From DATESG01 sp964480275 (lineage in GTDB: Bacteria; Bacillota_I; Bacilli_A; RFN20; CAG-826), in the NCBI GenBank assembly GCA_964480275.1, contig CAYZOC010000035.1:1-11180 (forward strand): a stretch of DNA of 11,180 nucleotides, read 5' to 3'. Below are positions 1-5,908 of the stretch, piece after piece. The position numbers and the translations under genes were made by a program. How positions within the stretch are numbered: the stretch's first letter is position 1; every line of letters begins with the position of its first letter. The notes below the pieces were generated by a model. The model searched no databases. It was not told where the DNA came from and saw nothing but the letters and a program-made list of their open reading frames with translations.

Positions 1-408
1 ATAATGTCCGGTTGCAATATAATCAAAATTTTGTTTTTGACTCCAAGCAAGAAAAGCGTCAAATTTAATATATTTGTTACAAAAAATATCAGGGTTTGGT
101 GTTCGACCTTTTTTATATTCATCAAGAAAATATAGAAAAACCTTGTCCCAATATTCTTCAATAAAATCAACTCTTAGTAGTGGTATTTCTAATTGAGCGG
201 CAACTTTTTTGGCATCTTCATAGTCTTGTTCTTGCGGGCACATTGCTTGATCAAGGGTCGGATTTCCCAAAAAGTCATTGTTAGCGACGGCATCCCAATT
301 GCGCATAAAAGCAGCGGTTACATCATAACCTTGTTTTTTGAGTAAATACGCGGCAACCGCACTATCTACTCCTCCGCTTAAACCGACTAAAACACGTTTT
401 TTATCCAT
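1..408 (-). CDS. mnmA: tRNA-specific 2-thiouridylase MnmA (partial, N-terminal 136 residues)
   Basis: MnmA (TrmU) activates U34 of tRNA-Lys, -Glu and -Gln by adenylation and installs the 2-thio group using sulfur relayed from a cysteine desulfurase; it is cytoplasmic. The visible part begins MDKKRVLVGLSGGVDSAV, with the PP-loop ATP-binding motif SGGVDS at residues 11-16. Further on come FMRNWD (34-39), a conserved MCPQEQDYEDA segment (56-66) and TPNPDIFCNKYIKF (103-116), which holds the Asp107/Cys110 pair equivalent to the catalytic Asp and first cysteine of the family. ATGH follows just before the window edge, so the second catalytic cysteine and the C-terminal domains lie outside. The ATG overlaps the end of dtd by 8 bases (ATGGATAA), and a weak GAAGAG precedes it inside dtd, so the two genes are probably translationally coupled. 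Identification is secure; only the 3' part is missing. Confidence 0.96.
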   Translation of the reverse strand, partial: MDKKRVLVGLSGGVDSAVAAYLLKKQGYDVTAAFMRNWDAVANNDFLGNPTLDQAMCPQEQDYEDAKKVAAQLEIPLLRVDFIEEYWDKVFLYFLDEYKKGRTPNPDIFCNKYIKFDAFLAWSQKQNFDYIATGHY

Positions 409-853
409 ATAACTCTTCACTATCTAACAAAAGTGTGAATGGTCCAGTATTAGTAAGATTTACTTCCATATCTGCTCCAAAAACACCAGTTTTTATATCA
501 TAGCCTAAATCGCGTAATTTTTCATTAAAATAATCATACAGTTTTTCTGAGTCTTGGCCCGCAAGGGCGTGAACAAAACTAGGGCGATTGCCACCTTTGA
601 CATCACCATATAATGTAAATTGCGAGATGCTAAGAATCGTGCCCGCTACTTGGACAATGTTTAAATTAGTTTTACCATTTTCATCACTGAAAATTCTTAG
701 TTTAACAAGCTTATCAACCATACGATCAACAATTTTATTGTCATCATTTATACTGAAACCTACAAAATATACAAGTCCTTTGCCGATTGTTGCAACAACT
801 TGTTGATCAATTGAAACTTTTGCATCTTTAACAACTTGGATTAGTACTCTCAT
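401..853 (-). CDS. dtd: D-aminoacyl-tRNA deacylase Dtd
   Basis: Dtd hydrolyses D-amino acids (and misacylated Gly) from tRNA in the cytoplasm, a proofreading step after aminoacylation. The 150-residue product has the usual family length, the SQFTLYGD motif at 77-84 and the cross-subunit Gly-Pro motif as NTGPFT at 135-140. The reading frame stays open for 16 further codons upstream to position 901, but that extension (MSLIYHFLSILSIILI) is foreign to the family and would overlap rarA. The start at 853, giving MRVLIQVV, matches where Dtd proteins begin. An oddity is residue 7: the family normally reads QRV near the N terminus, and here it is QVV. No Shine-Dalgarno site precedes the ATG; a TATAAT box lies only 7 bases upstream. 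It is the first gene of a two-gene unit with mnmA. Confidence 0.93.
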   Translation of the reverse strand: MRVLIQVVKDAKVSIDQQVVATIGKGLVYFVGFSINDDNKIVDRMVDKLVKLRIFSDENGKTNLNIVQVAGTILSISQFTLYGDVKGGNRPSFVHALAGQDSEKLYDYFNEKLRDLGYDIKTGVFGADMEVNLTNTGPFTLLLDSEELYG

Positions 854-860
854 AATAAGT

Positions 861-866
861 ATTATA
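861..866 (-). promoter_or_regulatory. candidate -10 box of dtd, consistent with a leaderless mRNA
   Basis: A consensus TATAAT read on the minus strand ends 7 bases before the dtd ATG at 853. Transcription would therefore start at or next to the start codon. No good -35 hexamer lies 16-18 bases further upstream, and there is no Shine-Dalgarno sequence in the gap. In AT-rich DNA a TATAAT can occur by chance, so this rests mainly on its position. Confidence 0.4.
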
Positions 867-884
867 GATAATATCGACAAAAAA

Positions 885-893
885 TGATATATT
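885..893 (+). promoter_or_regulatory. candidate extended -10 promoter of rarA, consistent with a leaderless mRNA
   Basis: TGATATATT is an extended -10 element (TGn plus TATATT, 888-893). It ends 6 bases before the rarA ATG at 900, so the predicted transcription start falls on the A of the ATG. No Shine-Dalgarno sequence is present. The place where a -35 would sit (about 865-870) overlaps the dtd -10 box on the other strand. Confidence 0.4.
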
Positions 894-899
894 AATGAC

Positions 900-2165
900 A
901 TGAAAACACCACTTGCATTTCGGATGCGGCCCCAAACTCTTGATCAAGTTATCGGTCAAAATCATCTTGTTGGTAGCAAGGGTTTTTTAACCGCCGCTAT
1001 CGAAAACGATATGCCAGTTTCGCTAATTCTATTTGGGCCACCAGGTAGTGGTAAAACAACTATTGCCGAGGCCTTTGCTCGTAGTATTAAAGCCCATACA
1101 ATTTTACTTAATGCCGTTACAAGCAAAAAGAAGCAAATTGAAGAGGCGATTGAGGCGCGAAACTTCTACCCCCGCGTCATTATCGTCATGGATGAAGTTC
1201 ATCGCCTCAACAAAGATAAACAAGATCTCCTTCTTCCTTCAATTGAAAGTGGCGATATCTTTCTTATTGGCGCCACAACTGCCAACCCCTATCTTGCTAT
1301 CAATCCGGCGATAAGGAGTCGTTGTCATCTTCTTGAAGTTTTACCATTAAATGTCGATGAAATTGTCGTTGGTTTAAAAAGAGCGGTCAAAGACTACAAT
1401 GGCTTAGATGAGCGCATCAATCTTAGCGCTGATGCCTATAACTTAATTGCCAAAACATGCGGTGGCGATCTCCGCTTTGCTTATAACATGCTCGAAGTTC
1501 TTGCTATCACTGATAAGAAAGAAATTGATGCTGATATTGTTCGAAGCATCCATAAAATTCCCAATTATATTGGTGACAAGGATGAGGGTGGTCATTATGA
1601 CGCCGTTAGTGCCTTACAAAAATCAATTCGCGGAAGTGATGTTGATGCCAGTCTATATTACTTAGCACGCCTTATCGCTAGTGGTGATTTAGAAGGTATC
1701 ATCCGTCGCCTTTTAGTAACTGCTTATGAAGACATTGGGCTTGCTAATCCAAGTGCTGTTGATCGCTGCTATAACGCGTGTAATGTTGCCCGCGAGGTCG
1801 GTTTTCCTGAAGCAACAATTCCTTTAGGCTTTAGTGTTTGTGAACTTGCTTTATCACCTAAATCGAAGGCTAGTCACGATGGGGTTTATCGCGCACTCGC
1901 TAGTGTCGAAGAAATGCCTTTAGCACCACTAGAATATCTCAAACTTACACCAGTAAATGCTAAAGACGAGGACAAGTATCCTTATGACCGGCCTGATCTC
2001 TGGGAAAAAATTCAATATCTTCCCGAGCTAATCAAGGATCAACACTTTTATATTCCTCAAAATACCTCTAAATTTGAACAATCGCTAAATAGCAACTATG
2101 CGCGTCTATGCAAACAAAAACGCACTAGTAACCTAGCGCGTCTTAAACGAGAAAAAATTGAATAA
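900..2165 (+). CDS. rarA: replication-associated recombination protein RarA (MgsA/WHIP-type AAA+ ATPase)
   Basis: RarA is a cytoplasmic AAA+ ATPase of the clamp-loader group that acts at stalled forks and gaps, working with single-strand-binding protein and recombination enzymes. The 421-residue product begins MKTPLAFRMRPQTLDQVIGQ, typical of the family. It carries Walker A GPPGSGKT (46-53), Walker B with the DEVH box (VIIVMDEVHRLNK, 93-105), sensor-1 region LIGATTANP (122-130) and the arginine-finger region IRSRC (138-142). The C-terminal half has the RarA-specific oligomerisation region, with AYEDIGLANP at 275-284 and the ELALSPKSK segment at 315-323. The tail is basic and Lys/Arg rich. Length is close to the usual 420-450. 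It diverges from dtd with 46 bases between starts. Its TAA directly abuts the stop of the convergent pdp gene, so no intergenic terminator is possible. Confidence 0.95.
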   Translation: MKTPLAFRMRPQTLDQVIGQNHLVGSKGFLTAAIENDMPVSLILFGPPGSGKTTIAEAFARSIKAHTILLNAVTSKKKQIEEAIEARNFYPRVIIVMDEVHRLNKDKQDLLLPSIESGDIFLIGATTANPYLAINPAIRSRCHLLEVLPLNVDEIVVGLKRAVKDYNGLDERINLSADAYNLIAKTCGGDLRFAYNMLEVLAITDKKEIDADIVRSIHKIPNYIGDKDEGGHYDAVSALQKSIRGSDVDASLYYLARLIASGDLEGIIRRLLVTAYEDIGLANPSAVDRCYNACNVAREVGFPEATIPLGFSVCELALSPKSKASHDGVYRALASVEEMPLAPLEYLKLTPVNAKDEDKYPYDRPDLWEKIQYLPELIKDQHFYIPQNTSKFEQSLNSNYARLCKQKRTSNLARLKREKIE

Positions 2166-3473
2166 TTATAGTATATAATCGTGAATTATTGGCGCAACAC
2201 TAACCTTAGTGTTACTTAGATGGAATGCATCATGAAGTTGAACAAGTACTTCCTTGAAATCAGCTTCATTTTTATTTGTATGGGCCACGCAAAGAATATC
2301 GCCCTTCTTAACAAAGTCTCCAACTTTTTTGTTTAATATCACACCAGCGGACATATCTATTTCATCATCCTTAGTTTGGCGTCCGGCACCTAATTTCATT
2401 GCCCCAACACCAATTTCAAGACTATTTATATGTTCGACATATCCATCTTTTTCACTTTTAACACTAATAATATGCTTGCTTTTTTCAAATAACTCGGGAT
2501 TATCTAAATAGGATTGATCCCCACCTTGAGCGGTAATCATTTGTTTGAAAACATTAAAGGCTTGACCAGATTTGATTTTTTCATCGACTAGTTTTAAACC
2601 CTCTTCAGCGCTTTCAACAATCTTAGCCTGTTCGAGCATAATCGCGGCGGCATGATAACATAATTCGACAAAATCTTTTGGACCACGCCCATGGAGAGTT
2701 TCAACAGCCTCAATTACTTCAAGACTATTGCCCACTGCTAGGCCTAGCGGTTGATCCATGTCAGTTAAAATCGCCCGTGTATCACGGCCCAGATGATTGC
2801 CAATTTCCACCATCGTTTTAGCTAAAAGTCGCGCATCATCTAATGTTTTCATGAAAGCACCACTGCCAAACTTAACATCAAGCAGAATTGTATTAGACCC
2901 CGCCGCTAGTTTTTTCGACATAATCGAGGCAGCAATAAGCGGAATACTTTCAACAGTGCCCGTAACATCACGAAGTGAATATAGCTTTTTATCAGCTGGA
3001 ACAATGCGTCCTGTTTGGCCAATAATCGCACAGCCAACATTATTTACTTGATCAATAAAAGCTTGGCGTTCAATTGAAGTTTGTGTTCCTGGTATTGCCT
3101 CAAGTTTATCAATAGTGCCACCAGTATGACCTAGTCCACGTCCACTCATCTTTGCTACTTTGACACCAAAACTAGCAACCAGTGGTCCTAAAACAAGACT
3201 TGTCTTATCACCGACTCCACCGGTAGAATGCTTATCAACTTTGACGCCATCGATTTGACTTAAATCAATCACATCACCGGATAACATCATTTCTCTAGTT
3301 AAAAGTGCCGTTTCTTCCTTGTTCATTCCCTTGAAGACGATTGCCATTAAAAGTGCACTCACTTGATAATCAGGAATGACCCCGTCAACATAGCCTTTAA
3401 TAAAAAATTTAATTTCAGCCTCACTAAGGATGCCCCCATCACGTTTTTTCGTAATAATATCAATCATTCGCAT
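2166..3473 (-). CDS. pdp: pyrimidine-nucleoside phosphorylase (Pdp/DeoA family)
   Basis: This enzyme reversibly phosphorolyses uridine, deoxyuridine or thymidine to base plus (deoxy)ribose-1-phosphate in cytoplasmic nucleoside salvage. From the chosen start the product is 435 residues, beginning MRMIDIITKKRDGG as in Bacillus Pdp. It has the phosphate-binding loop KHSTGGVGD (81-89) and the family signature SGRGLGHTGGTIDKLE (110-125). Arg168, Ser183 and Lys187 occupy the base-binding positions of the family (LRDVTGT and IMSKK segments). The C-terminal alpha/beta domain, about 340-435, is intact. The frame is open 18 codons further upstream, but the TAGGAG ribosome site 7 bases before position 3473 and the family N terminus decide the start. 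Bacillota members usually accept both uridine and thymidine, so pdp is preferred over deoA; substrate range cannot be read from the sequence. No other deoxyribose genes (deoC, deoB) are adjacent. Confidence 0.94.
   Translation of the reverse strand: MRMIDIITKKRDGGILSEAEIKFFIKGYVDGVIPDYQVSALLMAIVFKGMNKEETALLTREMMLSGDVIDLSQIDGVKVDKHSTGGVGDKTSLVLGPLVASFGVKVAKMSGRGLGHTGGTIDKLEAIPGTQTSIERQAFIDQVNNVGCAIIGQTGRIVPADKKLYSLRDVTGTVESIPLIAASIMSKKLAAGSNTILLDVKFGSGAFMKTLDDARLLAKTMVEIGNHLGRDTRAILTDMDQPLGLAVGNSLEVIEAVETLHGRGPKDFVELCYHAAAIMLEQAKIVESAEEGLKLVDEKIKSGQAFNVFKQMITAQGGDQSYLDNPELFEKSKHIISVKSEKDGYVEHINSLEIGVGAMKLGAGRQTKDDEIDMSAGVILNKKVGDFVKKGDILCVAHTNKNEADFKEVLVQLHDAFHLSNTKVSVAPIIHDYIL
2196..2213. repeat. 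perfect 8-bp inverted repeat near the rarA/pdp junction
   Basis: AACACTAA and TTAGTGTT are separated by CC. The repeat lies inside the last codons of pdp, 30 bases past the rarA stop. It could fold as a hairpin in either transcript, but no T-run follows on either strand, so it is not a standard intrinsic terminator. It may be chance or a transcript-end structure. Confidence 0.4.
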
Positions 3474-3480
3474 AATATAA

Positions 3481-3486
3481 CTCCTA
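3481..3486 (-). promoter_or_regulatory. Shine-Dalgarno site that fixes the pdp start
   Basis: TAGGAG on the minus strand lies 7 bases upstream of the ATG at 3473. It supports this start over the longer open frame reaching 3527, and it contrasts with the absence of such a site before the divergent rsmF gene. Confidence 0.7.
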
Positions 3487-3504
3487 TCTGAATAATACCT
3501 GTTT

Positions 3505-3510
3505 ATTATA
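3505..3510 (-). promoter_or_regulatory. candidate -10 box of pdp
   Basis: A consensus TATAAT on the minus strand lies about 31 bases before the pdp ATG. Initiation 6-7 bases downstream would give a short leader that contains the TAGGAG ribosome site. No clear -35 hexamer is seen at the right distance. Confidence 0.4.
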
Positions 3511-3522
3511 TAATAAATTCGG

Positions 3523-3528
3523 TACAAT
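3523..3528 (+). promoter_or_regulatory. candidate -10 box of rsmF, consistent with a leaderless mRNA
   Basis: TACAAT ends 6 bases before the ATG at 3535, and no Shine-Dalgarno sequence lies between. The expected transcription start coincides with the ATG. The -35 region is weak (TGTTTA at 3500-3505, 17-base spacing). Confidence 0.35.
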
Positions 3529-3534
3529 TACATT

Positions 3535-4803
3535 ATGTTAAACGAGTTTAAGCAACATCTAAGCATTTATCTAGAAGATAGTGAGATTAATCAGTTAATT
3601 GAAAGCCTAGAAAACGAACGTTTACAGGGTCTTTTACTTAATGTTGATCGCTGTAGTGAACAATTACTACTAAAATATTTTCCCCAACTTATCAAACATG
3701 AATTTATTAAAAATGCTTATATTTATAACCCGAAAGAAATTCACCCTGGCAAGCACTTCTTATTCAATAGCGGAGCCTATTATCTCCAAGATTTAAGTGC
3801 GATGCTTGTTGCATATTTTCTTGATATCAATGATGGTGATATCGTTGCGGATTTATGTTCCGCCCCTGGTGGCAAGACCTATCAAGCGGCAATAAAAAAC
3901 AAACATGCGCTCGTAATTGCCAATGATATAAGTGGACTTCGTGCGAAAGATTTGGCAAGTAATATTGAAAGATTTGGCCTAAGTAATGTTATCGTTGCTA
4001 ATGAAGATGCTCTTGTTCTCATAAAAAAAGCCCCTTATCTTTTTGACAAAATAATTCTTGATGCCCCCTGCAGTGGGTCGGGAATGTTCCGCAAAAATGA
4101 TTTAATGATCAAAGACTGGTCATTAAACAAAGTATTAAAGTATCAAAGCATCCAAAAAGAGCTAATTATTACTAGTTACAATCATCTAAAACCTGGAGGG
4201 CAGCTAATCTACTCTACCTGTAGCTTTTCCTATGAGGAAGACGAGGCTGTTATTGAGTATTTACTAGCAAATACTGATGCAAAAACTATTAATTTGCCCG
4301 ATCATCATCGTTTCACAAAAAGCAAAATTGTTCCCGGCTCCATTCACCTATTTCCCCATAAATTTGAGGGTGATGGACACTATATTTGTCTAGTGACCAA
4401 ACCTGGGAATATTGAAAAAAACACACTAACAAGCCCAAGAATAAACCGCTTTGGTAGCTTCGACTTACAATTAGAAATATATCAGAAAAACCAACACTAT
4501 TTTGGATTAATGACAAACATTAAACTACCATTTAATCTCGTGAGAGCAGGGATTTTTCTTGGTGAAAAAAGAGGTAAAGTAACCATTTATAATCATCATC
4601 TAAGCCTTTATCTTCCCCCTAGTTTATCGCAAAGTTTAGATCAGGCAGAAAAAGAAAAATACCTTCGAGGCGAAACTTTTATTAATAGAAGTTTTCCTGA
4701 TGGATATTATCCCGTCAGCTTCGAAGGTATTAATCTAGGTTTTGTTAAAGTTAAAGATGGATATGTAAAGAATCACTATCCTAAGGGCTTACGTACTCGC
4801 TAG
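3535..4803 (+). CDS. rsmF: RsmF/NSUN-family 16S rRNA (cytosine-5) methyltransferase
   Basis: The product is a SAM-dependent RNA m5C methyltransferase of the NOL1/NOP2/Sun family acting on rRNA in the cytoplasm. In 422 residues it shows the SAM-binding motif DLCSAPGGKT (106-115), DAPCSGSGMFRK (176-187, with the release cysteine Cys179) and YSTCSFS (226-232, with the nucleophile Cys229). HLFPHKFEGDGHY follows at 271-283, as in RsmF proteins. The C-terminal part (about 300-422) looks like the RsmF extra domain with a PUA-like end, closing with KNHYPKGLR. Length is close to the family norm for Bacillota and shorter than E. coli RsmF. The target base (C1407 in E. coli) is inferred from the family only; Bacillota homologues can methylate other positions. 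The gene diverges from pdp and its TAG abuts the plsC stop. Confidence 0.9.
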   Translation: MLNEFKQHLSIYLEDSEINQLIESLENERLQGLLLNVDRCSEQLLLKYFPQLIKHEFIKNAYIYNPKEIHPGKHFLFNSGAYYLQDLSAMLVAYFLDINDGDIVADLCSAPGGKTYQAAIKNKHALVIANDISGLRAKDLASNIERFGLSNVIVANEDALVLIKKAPYLFDKIILDAPCSGSGMFRKNDLMIKDWSLNKVLKYQSIQKELIITSYNHLKPGGQLIYSTCSFSYEEDEAVIEYLLANTDAKTINLPDHHRFTKSKIVPGSIHLFPHKFEGDGHYICLVTKPGNIEKNTLTSPRINRFGSFDLQLEIYQKNQHYFGLMTNIKLPFNLVRAGIFLGEKRGKVTIYNHHLSLYLPPSLSQSLDQAEKEKYLRGETFINRSFPDGYYPVSFEGINLGFVKVKDGYVKNHYPKGLRTR

Positions 4804-4810
4804 TTAGCGA
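4797..4810. repeat. palindrome centred on the rsmF/plsC stop-stop boundary
   Basis: TCGCTA and TAGCGA flank a central GT. The symmetry centre falls exactly between the two stop codons, because both genes end in CGC followed by a TAR stop (Arg then stop). It could form a small hairpin in both mRNAs. An AT-rich stretch follows on the plus side, but there is no proper T-tract, so terminator function is uncertain. Confidence 0.4.
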
Positions 4811-5586
4811 AGATATTTTAGATAATCTTTCCCTTTGCTAAAGTCTTTTACAAGATGCGGATGTTGGCTGCGCATTTTATCAATTTCAGCTTGCACTAGT
4901 TGCTGACAAGTAGAGGCAAGCTTGATTGTGTTCCCGGAGAAATCAGCAGGATCAATCACCGGTAAATAATGCATAAATACAGGATAGCGTTTCCACCTAA
5001 TATGCGTATTAAGCACAACTTGGGTGCCCCATATCGCAATCGGAACAATTTTGTTGTCCGTGACAGCAGGAATTTTGAAACTTCCTGCTTTAAAATCATT
5101 AAGTGGACTGTCATAGTCTTTATTTCGCGTTCCTTCAGGAAAGACCACCCAATTAACTACATTGTCACCAAGTGATTTTTTAATCTCTTGCATTGCCTTA
5201 ATTTCTTGTTTGAGATTATTGCGTTCAAGAAAAACGCCATCAATTGATGTTAGTAGGCGGCCAACAAAGGGGAATTTTTTGACTTCGATCTTACTTGCGA
5301 AACTAATCGGCTCCTCATGCATAGCAATAAGAATAACAGGGTCAAGAAAGCTCACATGATTAGCAATCAAATAAAACTTCTTCGCCCCTAATAATTGGGT
5401 TTTACCACTCGCTTTAATATCTACTTTGAGAATTCGAAGAAATACTAGTGCAAGCCCACGAGCCCGATTATATCGTAGCTTTAAAGGATATTTTTGCGGA
5501 TTCCGCGAATAGCGAAAAAGCCATGTAATATAATGATACATCGCGGGAATTAGTAAGCGTATAATCCATCCCAAATACTTAAACAT
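4804..5586 (-). CDS. plsC: 1-acyl-sn-glycerol-3-phosphate acyltransferase (PlsC family)
   Basis: PlsC transfers an acyl chain from acyl-ACP (or acyl-CoA) to the sn-2 position of lysophosphatidic acid, producing phosphatidic acid at the inner face of the membrane. The 260-residue protein starts with a hydrophobic membrane-associating stretch (about residues 5-25). It has the catalytic HX4D motif in NHVSFLDP (76-83, His77 and Asp82) and the glycerol-phosphate-binding FPEGTRNK (149-156). The KAGSFKIP segment (166-173) and VPIAIWG (181-187) follow in family order. The start lies 3 bases after the stop of the upstream Ssb-like gene, with AGGA almost touching the ATG and a GAAAGAG a little further up. 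It is the last gene of the five-gene minus-strand cluster; acpS earlier in the cluster also serves lipid synthesis. The family includes paralogues with other lysolipid acceptors, so exact substrate is inferred. Confidence 0.92.
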   Translation of the reverse strand: MFKYLGWIIRLLIPAMYHYITWLFRYSRNPQKYPLKLRYNRARGLALVFLRILKVDIKASGKTQLLGAKKFYLIANHVSFLDPVILIAMHEEPISFASKIEVKKFPFVGRLLTSIDGVFLERNNLKQEIKAMQEIKKSLGDNVVNWVVFPEGTRNKDYDSPLNDFKAGSFKIPAVTDNKIVPIAIWGTQVVLNTHIRWKRYPVFMHYLPVIDPADFSGNTIKLASTCQQLVQAEIDKMRSQHPHLVKDFSKGKDYLKYLR

Positions 5587-5589
5587 ATC

Positions 5590-5856
5590 CTACTCTTTCT
5601 CAATAAAATTTACTTGTTCCGCAATAATGACAACCTTCTCATCACGTTGTTCAAGCCGCCCCTTAATTGAGACGAGCTGATTTTCGCGACCACGATAGAA
5701 TGGTGCACTAAGATTTTCCGACCAATACATTGTTTCAATCACATCGATTGTGGGGGTCTTCATATCTTCTTTATATGGTCGTTGAACCTTGATTTTACGG
5801 AAGAGATTTTTATCCATAGGACCAAGACGACCAACCATGTAGACAGCTGTTAACAT
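5590..5856 (-). CDS. short Ssb-like OB-fold protein (88 residues)
   Basis: The product starts MLTAVYMVGRLG, close to the first beta strand of bacterial single-stranded DNA-binding proteins (MLN-VVLVGRL type). It ends with GRLEQRDEKVVIIAEQVNFIEK (66-87), matching the last OB-fold strands where Ssb reads GR-----VVAE-V-FLE. An IETMYWSENL segment in the middle fits the strand that carries an aromatic residue in Ssb. At 88 residues it is shorter than the usual 105-110-residue Ssb core and has neither the disordered linker nor the acidic DDIPF-type tip that recruits partner proteins. It may be a minimal secondary Ssb or PriB-like protein; nucleic-acid binding is inferred. A perfect AAAGGAGGT ribosome site lies 7 bases before the ATG, implying strong translation. 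It sits 52 bases after pulA and 3 bases before plsC. Reality of the gene is near certain; the family call is moderate. Confidence 0.65.
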   Translation of the reverse strand: MLTAVYMVGRLGPMDKNLFRKIKVQRPYKEDMKTPTIDVIETMYWSENLSAPFYRGRENQLVSIKGRLEQRDEKVVIIAEQVNFIEKE

Positions 5857-5863
5857 TTAATGT

Positions 5864-5872
5864 ACCTCCTTT
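5864..5872 (-). promoter_or_regulatory. strong Shine-Dalgarno site of the Ssb-like gene
   Basis: AAAGGAGGT on the minus strand is a full match to the anti-Shine-Dalgarno end of Bacillota 16S rRNA, with a 7-base spacer to the ATG at 5856. It is the strongest ribosome site in the window. It lies in the 52-base gap between pulA and the Ssb-like gene, which holds no clear terminator; a lone TATAGT at 5898-5903 lacks a -35 partner. Confidence 0.8.
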
Positions 5873-5908
5873 ACTAGGCAATTAAACTCAACGATTTACT
5901 ATAATTTG

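Noticed and set aside
854..901. Upstream extension of dtd by 16 hydrophobic codons, resembling a membrane anchor or signal peptide.
   Set aside because: Dtd is cytoplasmic and begins at the MRV position; the extension would overlap the rarA start and has no ribosome site.
3474..3527. Upstream extension of pdp by 18 codons.
   Set aside because: The family N terminus and the TAGGAG site 7 bases before 3473 fix the shorter start, and the extension covers the candidate promoter.
5898..5903. TATAGT as an internal promoter for the Ssb-like gene and plsC.
   Set aside because: There is no -35 hexamer or extended -10 base pair at usable spacing; left as unproven.
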